64,000 nt of DNA. Origin: Euptelea pleiosperma (taxonomy: Eukaryota; Streptophyta; Magnoliopsida; Ranunculales; Eupteleaceae). The notes under the pieces are model-generated. The model made no database searches, had not been told where the DNA came from, and saw only the letters and a program-made list of their open reading frames with translations. The position numbers were made by a program, and so were the translations under genes. This document shows positions 61,501 to 64,000 of the stretch, piece by piece (positions within the stretch are counted from its first letter, which is position 1; every line of letters starts with the position of its first letter). The stretch is taken from contig JASUTR010000162.1 of assembly GCA_035048495.1 (NCBI GenBank), forward strand, positions 1 to 64,000, given 5' to 3'.

Positions 61501-64000
61501 CGGGACAGTCGAAACAAGTTAGCTCCATCCGTACGTCAACGTCTCAAATTGGACTCAGTTTGTGTGTTACATTGAAAAGCCTATAACTTGTGACTTTGTC
61601 GCAACCGAACCTCGTAACTTTACTCAAACTCTTCCATTACTATTGTTTCAACACAGTTGAAGTGTTTGAACAAGATTCGGGACAGTCGAAACAAGTTAGC
61701 TCCATCCGTACGTCAACGTCTCAAATTGGACTCAGTTTGTGTGTTACATTCAAAGCCTATAACTTGTGACTTTGTCGCAACCGAACCTCGTAACTTTACT
61801 CAAACTCTTCCATTACTATTGTTTCAACACATTTGAAGTGTCGAACAAGATTCGGGACAGTCGAAACAAGTTAGCTCCATCCGTGCGTCAACGTCTCAAA
61901 TTGGACTCAGTTTGTGTGTTACATTCCGAAGCCTATAACTTGTGACTTTGTCGCAACCGAACCCGTAATTGGACTCAAACTCTTCCATTACTATTGTTTC
62001 AACATATTTGAAGTGTTGGAATAAGATTTGGGACAGTCGAAACAATTTAGCTCCATCCGTGCGTCAACGTCTCAAATTGGACTCAGTTTGTGTGTTACAT
62101 TCCGAAGCCTATAACTTGGGACTTTGTCGTAACCGAACCTCGTAATTGGACTCAAACTCTTCCATTACTATTGTTTAAACACATTTGAAGTGTTTGAACA
62201 AGATTCGGGACAGTCGAAACAAGTTAGCTCCATCCGTGCGTCAACGTCTCAAATTGGACTCAGTTTGAGTGTTACATTCCGAAGCCTATAACTTGTGACT
62301 TTGTCGCAACCGGACCTCGTAATTGGACTCAAACTATTCCATTACTATTGTTTCAACACATTTAAAGTGTTGAAACAAGATTTGGGACAGTCGAAACAAG
62401 TTAGCTCCATCCGTGCGTCAACGTCTCAAATTGGCCTCAGTTTGTGTGTTACATTCCAAAGCCTATAACTTGTGACTTTGTCGCAACCGAACCTCGTAAC
62501 TTTACTCAAACTCTTCCATTACTATTGTTTCAACACATTTGAAGTGTTTGAACAAGATTCGGGACAGTCGAAACAAGTTAGCTCCATCCGTGCGTCAACG
62601 TCTCAAATTGGACTCAGTTTGTGAGTTACATTCCAAAGCCTATAAATTGTGATTTGTCACAACCAAACCTCGTAACTTTACTCAAACTCTTCCATTACTA
62701 TTGTTTCATCACATTTGAAGTGTCCGAAGAAGATTCGGGACTGTCGAAACAAGTTAGCTCCATCCGTGCGTCAACGTTTAAAATTGGACTCAGTTTGTGT
62801 GTTACATTCTGAAGCCTATAACTAGTGACTTTGTCGCAACCGAACCTCGTAACTTTATTCAAACTCTTCCATTACTATTGTTTCAACACATTTGAAGTGT
62901 CCGAACAAGATTCGGGACAGTCGAAACAAGTTAGCTCCATCCGTGCGTCAACGTCTCAAATTGGACTCAGTTTGTGTGTTACATTCCGAAGCCTATAACT
63001 TGTGACTTTGTCGCAACCGAACCTCGTAATTGGACTCAAACTCTTCCAATTACTATGTTTCAACATATTTGAAGTGTTGGAATAAGATTTGGGACAGTCG
63101 AAAGAATTTAGCTCATCCGTGCGTCAACGTCTCAAAATTGGACTCAGTTTGGAGTTACATTCCGAAGCCTATAACCCTTGGACTTTGTCGTAACGAACCT
63201 CGTACTTGGACTCGAACTCTTCCATTACTATTGTTTCAACAACATTTGAAGTGTTTGAAATGATTAGGGACAGTCGAAACAGTTAGCTCCATCCCTGCGT
63301 CAAAGTCTCAAATTGGACCTCAGTTTGTGTGTTACATTCCAAAGCCTATAACTTGTGACATTTTCATAAACGAACCTCGTAATTGGGACCTCAAACTCTT
63401 CCATTACTATTGTTTCCAACACATTTGAAGTGTTTGAACAAGATTGGGACAGTCGAAAACAAGTTAGCTCCATCGTAGTCAACGTCTCCAATTGGACCTC
63501 AGTTTGTGTGTTACATTCCAAAGCCTATAACTTGTGACTTTGTCGCAAACCGAACCTCGTAAACTTACTCAAAACTCTTCCATTACTATTGTTTCAACAC
63601 ATTTGAAGTGTTTTGAACAGATTCGGGACAGTCGAAACAAGTTAGCTCCATCCGTGCGTCAACGTCTCAAATTGACTCAGTTTGTGAGTTACATTCCAAA
63701 GCCTATAACTTGTGACTTTGTCGCAACCGAACCTCGTAACTTTACTCAAACTCTTCCATTACTATTGTTTCAACACATTTGAAGTGTTCCGAAAAGATTC
63801 GGGACAGTCGAAACAAGTTAGCTCCATCCGTGCGTCAACGTCTCAAATTGGACTCAGTTTGTGTGTTACATTCCAAGCCTATAACTTGTGACTTTGTCGC
63901 AACCGGACCCTCGTAATTGGACTCAAACTCTTCCATTACTATTGTTTCAACATATTTGAAGTGTTGGAATAAGATTTGGGACAGTCGAAACAAGTTAGCT
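58541..64000 (+). repeat. Higher-order block 7, 32-type, cut by window end
   Basis: About 31 monomers are visible. It begins with a C monomer preceded by CTCAAG (TTGGACTCAG, not ACTAAG) and a second C with TTTTCATAACG. From index 10 (60,319) it follows the 32-type: TTTGAGTGTTAC at 10 and 21, E at 12, 23 and 29, TTGGACTAAG at 15 (61,196). Alternation would call for a 36-type block here, so two 32-type blocks stand side by side. The expected E at index 3 (near 59,087) is replaced by a D-like monomer, followed by small indels (TTCGAAAAGATTCGG, CTTCAAAATGG). Confidence 0.8.
63030..64000 (+). other. Indel-rich end of the array in this window
   Basis: From about 63.03 kb one-base changes of length become frequent: CCAATTACTATGTTTC, TAGCTCATCC, CTCAAAATTGG, GTTTGGAGTTAC, ATAACCCTTGGAC, CAACAACATT, TTGGGACCTC, TTTCCAACAC, CCATCGTAGTC and GTAAACTTACTC. 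They lie in monomers whose homologues in block 2 (33.2-33.9 kb) are clean. The density falls after about 63.65 kb but does not vanish. As at the other end of the window, this fits low-coverage consensus better than biology. Confidence 0.7.

Larger units (their letters stand above)
1..64000 (+). repeat. 177-bp tandem satellite array, whole window
   Basis: The window is one head-to-tail array. The word TTGGACTCAG (or TTGGACTAAG) returns every 177 bases, for example at 4075, 4252, 4429, 4606, 4783 and 4960; 176-base copies arise from inherited one-base deletions. All copies read in the same direction, and I saw no inverted copy, transposon, gene or unique spacer at any point. Monomer landmarks in order are GCCTATAACTTGTGAC, AACCTCGTAA, CATTACTATTGTTTCA, TTTGAAGTGT, GGGACAGTCGAAAC, TTAGCTCCATCC and GCGTCAACGT. 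The monomer length is close to a nucleosomal repeat, as in many centromeric satellites. I do not recognise the family by sequence. A centromeric or pericentromeric role is inferred from form; a subtelomeric or interstitial heterochromatic satellite is the alternative. Strand is given relative to the landmarks above and has no functional meaning. Confidence 0.99.

Noticed and set aside
63300..63521. A 73-codon minus-strand reading frame
   Set aside because: It exists only because of the one-base indels in the error-rich right edge; the homologous monomers elsewhere do not have it open.
1..64000. CRISPR array
   Set aside because: Repeats are contiguous 177-bp monomers with no alternation of short constant repeats and unique spacers, and no cas-like gene is present.
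1..64000. Tandem gene family, rDNA spacer or tRNA cluster
   Set aside because: No rRNA- or tRNA-like segment, no splice-like exon structure and no conserved reading frame is seen within the monomer.
1..64000. Known centromere families (Arabidopsis CEN178, primate alpha satellite) or the similarly sized honeybee satellite
   Set aside because: Length is similar, but I recognise no sequence match from memory, and length alone does not identify a family. A database search with one monomer would settle it.
1..64000. Telomeric repeats or a subtelomeric junction
   Set aside because: No run of TTAGGG, TTTAGGG or TTAGG type occurs; the array reaches both ends of the window.
1..64000. Promoter-like TATA words (GCCTATAACTT) in each monomer
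   Set aside because: The word is simply part of the monomer and occurs hundreds of times with no gene downstream. Satellite transcription is possible but nothing in the sequence shows it.

Overview
The whole 64 kb window is one uninterrupted, head-to-tail array of a satellite monomer of about 177 bp (roughly 360 copies). I found no gene, RNA gene, transposon insertion, inversion or unique-sequence gap in it. A long array of nucleosome-sized monomers with higher-order structure is what eukaryotic centromeric or pericentromeric satellite looks like (plants, insects and vertebrates all have such families). I did not recognise the monomer as Arabidopsis CEN178, primate alpha satellite or any other family I know by sequence, so the organism cannot be named beyond 'eukaryote'. 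The centromeric role is inference from form, not shown.

Monomers fall into about six recurring variant types, named A to F here. They tend to follow each other in the order A-B-C-D-E or E-F-B-C-D. Types differ at a small set of sites, many of them CpG sites read as TpG or CpA. The region from 2,836 to 4,605 is a clean run, A-B-C-D-E-F-B-C-D-E, and serves as the dictionary.

Layout. From 1 to about 22,467 the types are arranged irregularly: there are several partial block duplications (1-1.78 kb copies 2.84-4.61 kb; 4.96-7.97 kb resembles the distal half of later 32-monomer blocks), and 17.5-22.5 kb is rich in 4-5-monomer modules. From 22,468 to the end the array is strikingly regular. It is built of alternating blocks of 36 monomers (about 6,365 bp) and 32 monomers (about 5,660 bp), giving a compound higher-order repeat of 68 monomers, about 12,025 bp. 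Two independent marker monomers (block index 0 and index 15) give the same alternating spacing seven times over. Blocks start at 22,468 (36), 28,832 (32), 34,494 (36), 40,860 (32), 46,520 (36), 52,884 (32) and 58,541 (32-type, cut by the window end).

The blocks are not equally related. 32-type blocks 24 kb apart (28.8 kb and 52.9 kb), and the adjacent last block, share rare variants that the 32-type block between them (40.9 kb) lacks. The last block is a mosaic. The first about 1.7 kb and the last about 1 kb have a dense crop of one-base indels not seen in the interior, which looks like poor consensus at sequence ends rather than biology. Two monomer-level structures may matter for protein binding: an imperfect dyad resembling, but not matching, a CENP-B box, and a 9-bp inverted repeat with a 7-nt loop. 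All open reading frames seen are translations of monomers and none is a credible gene.
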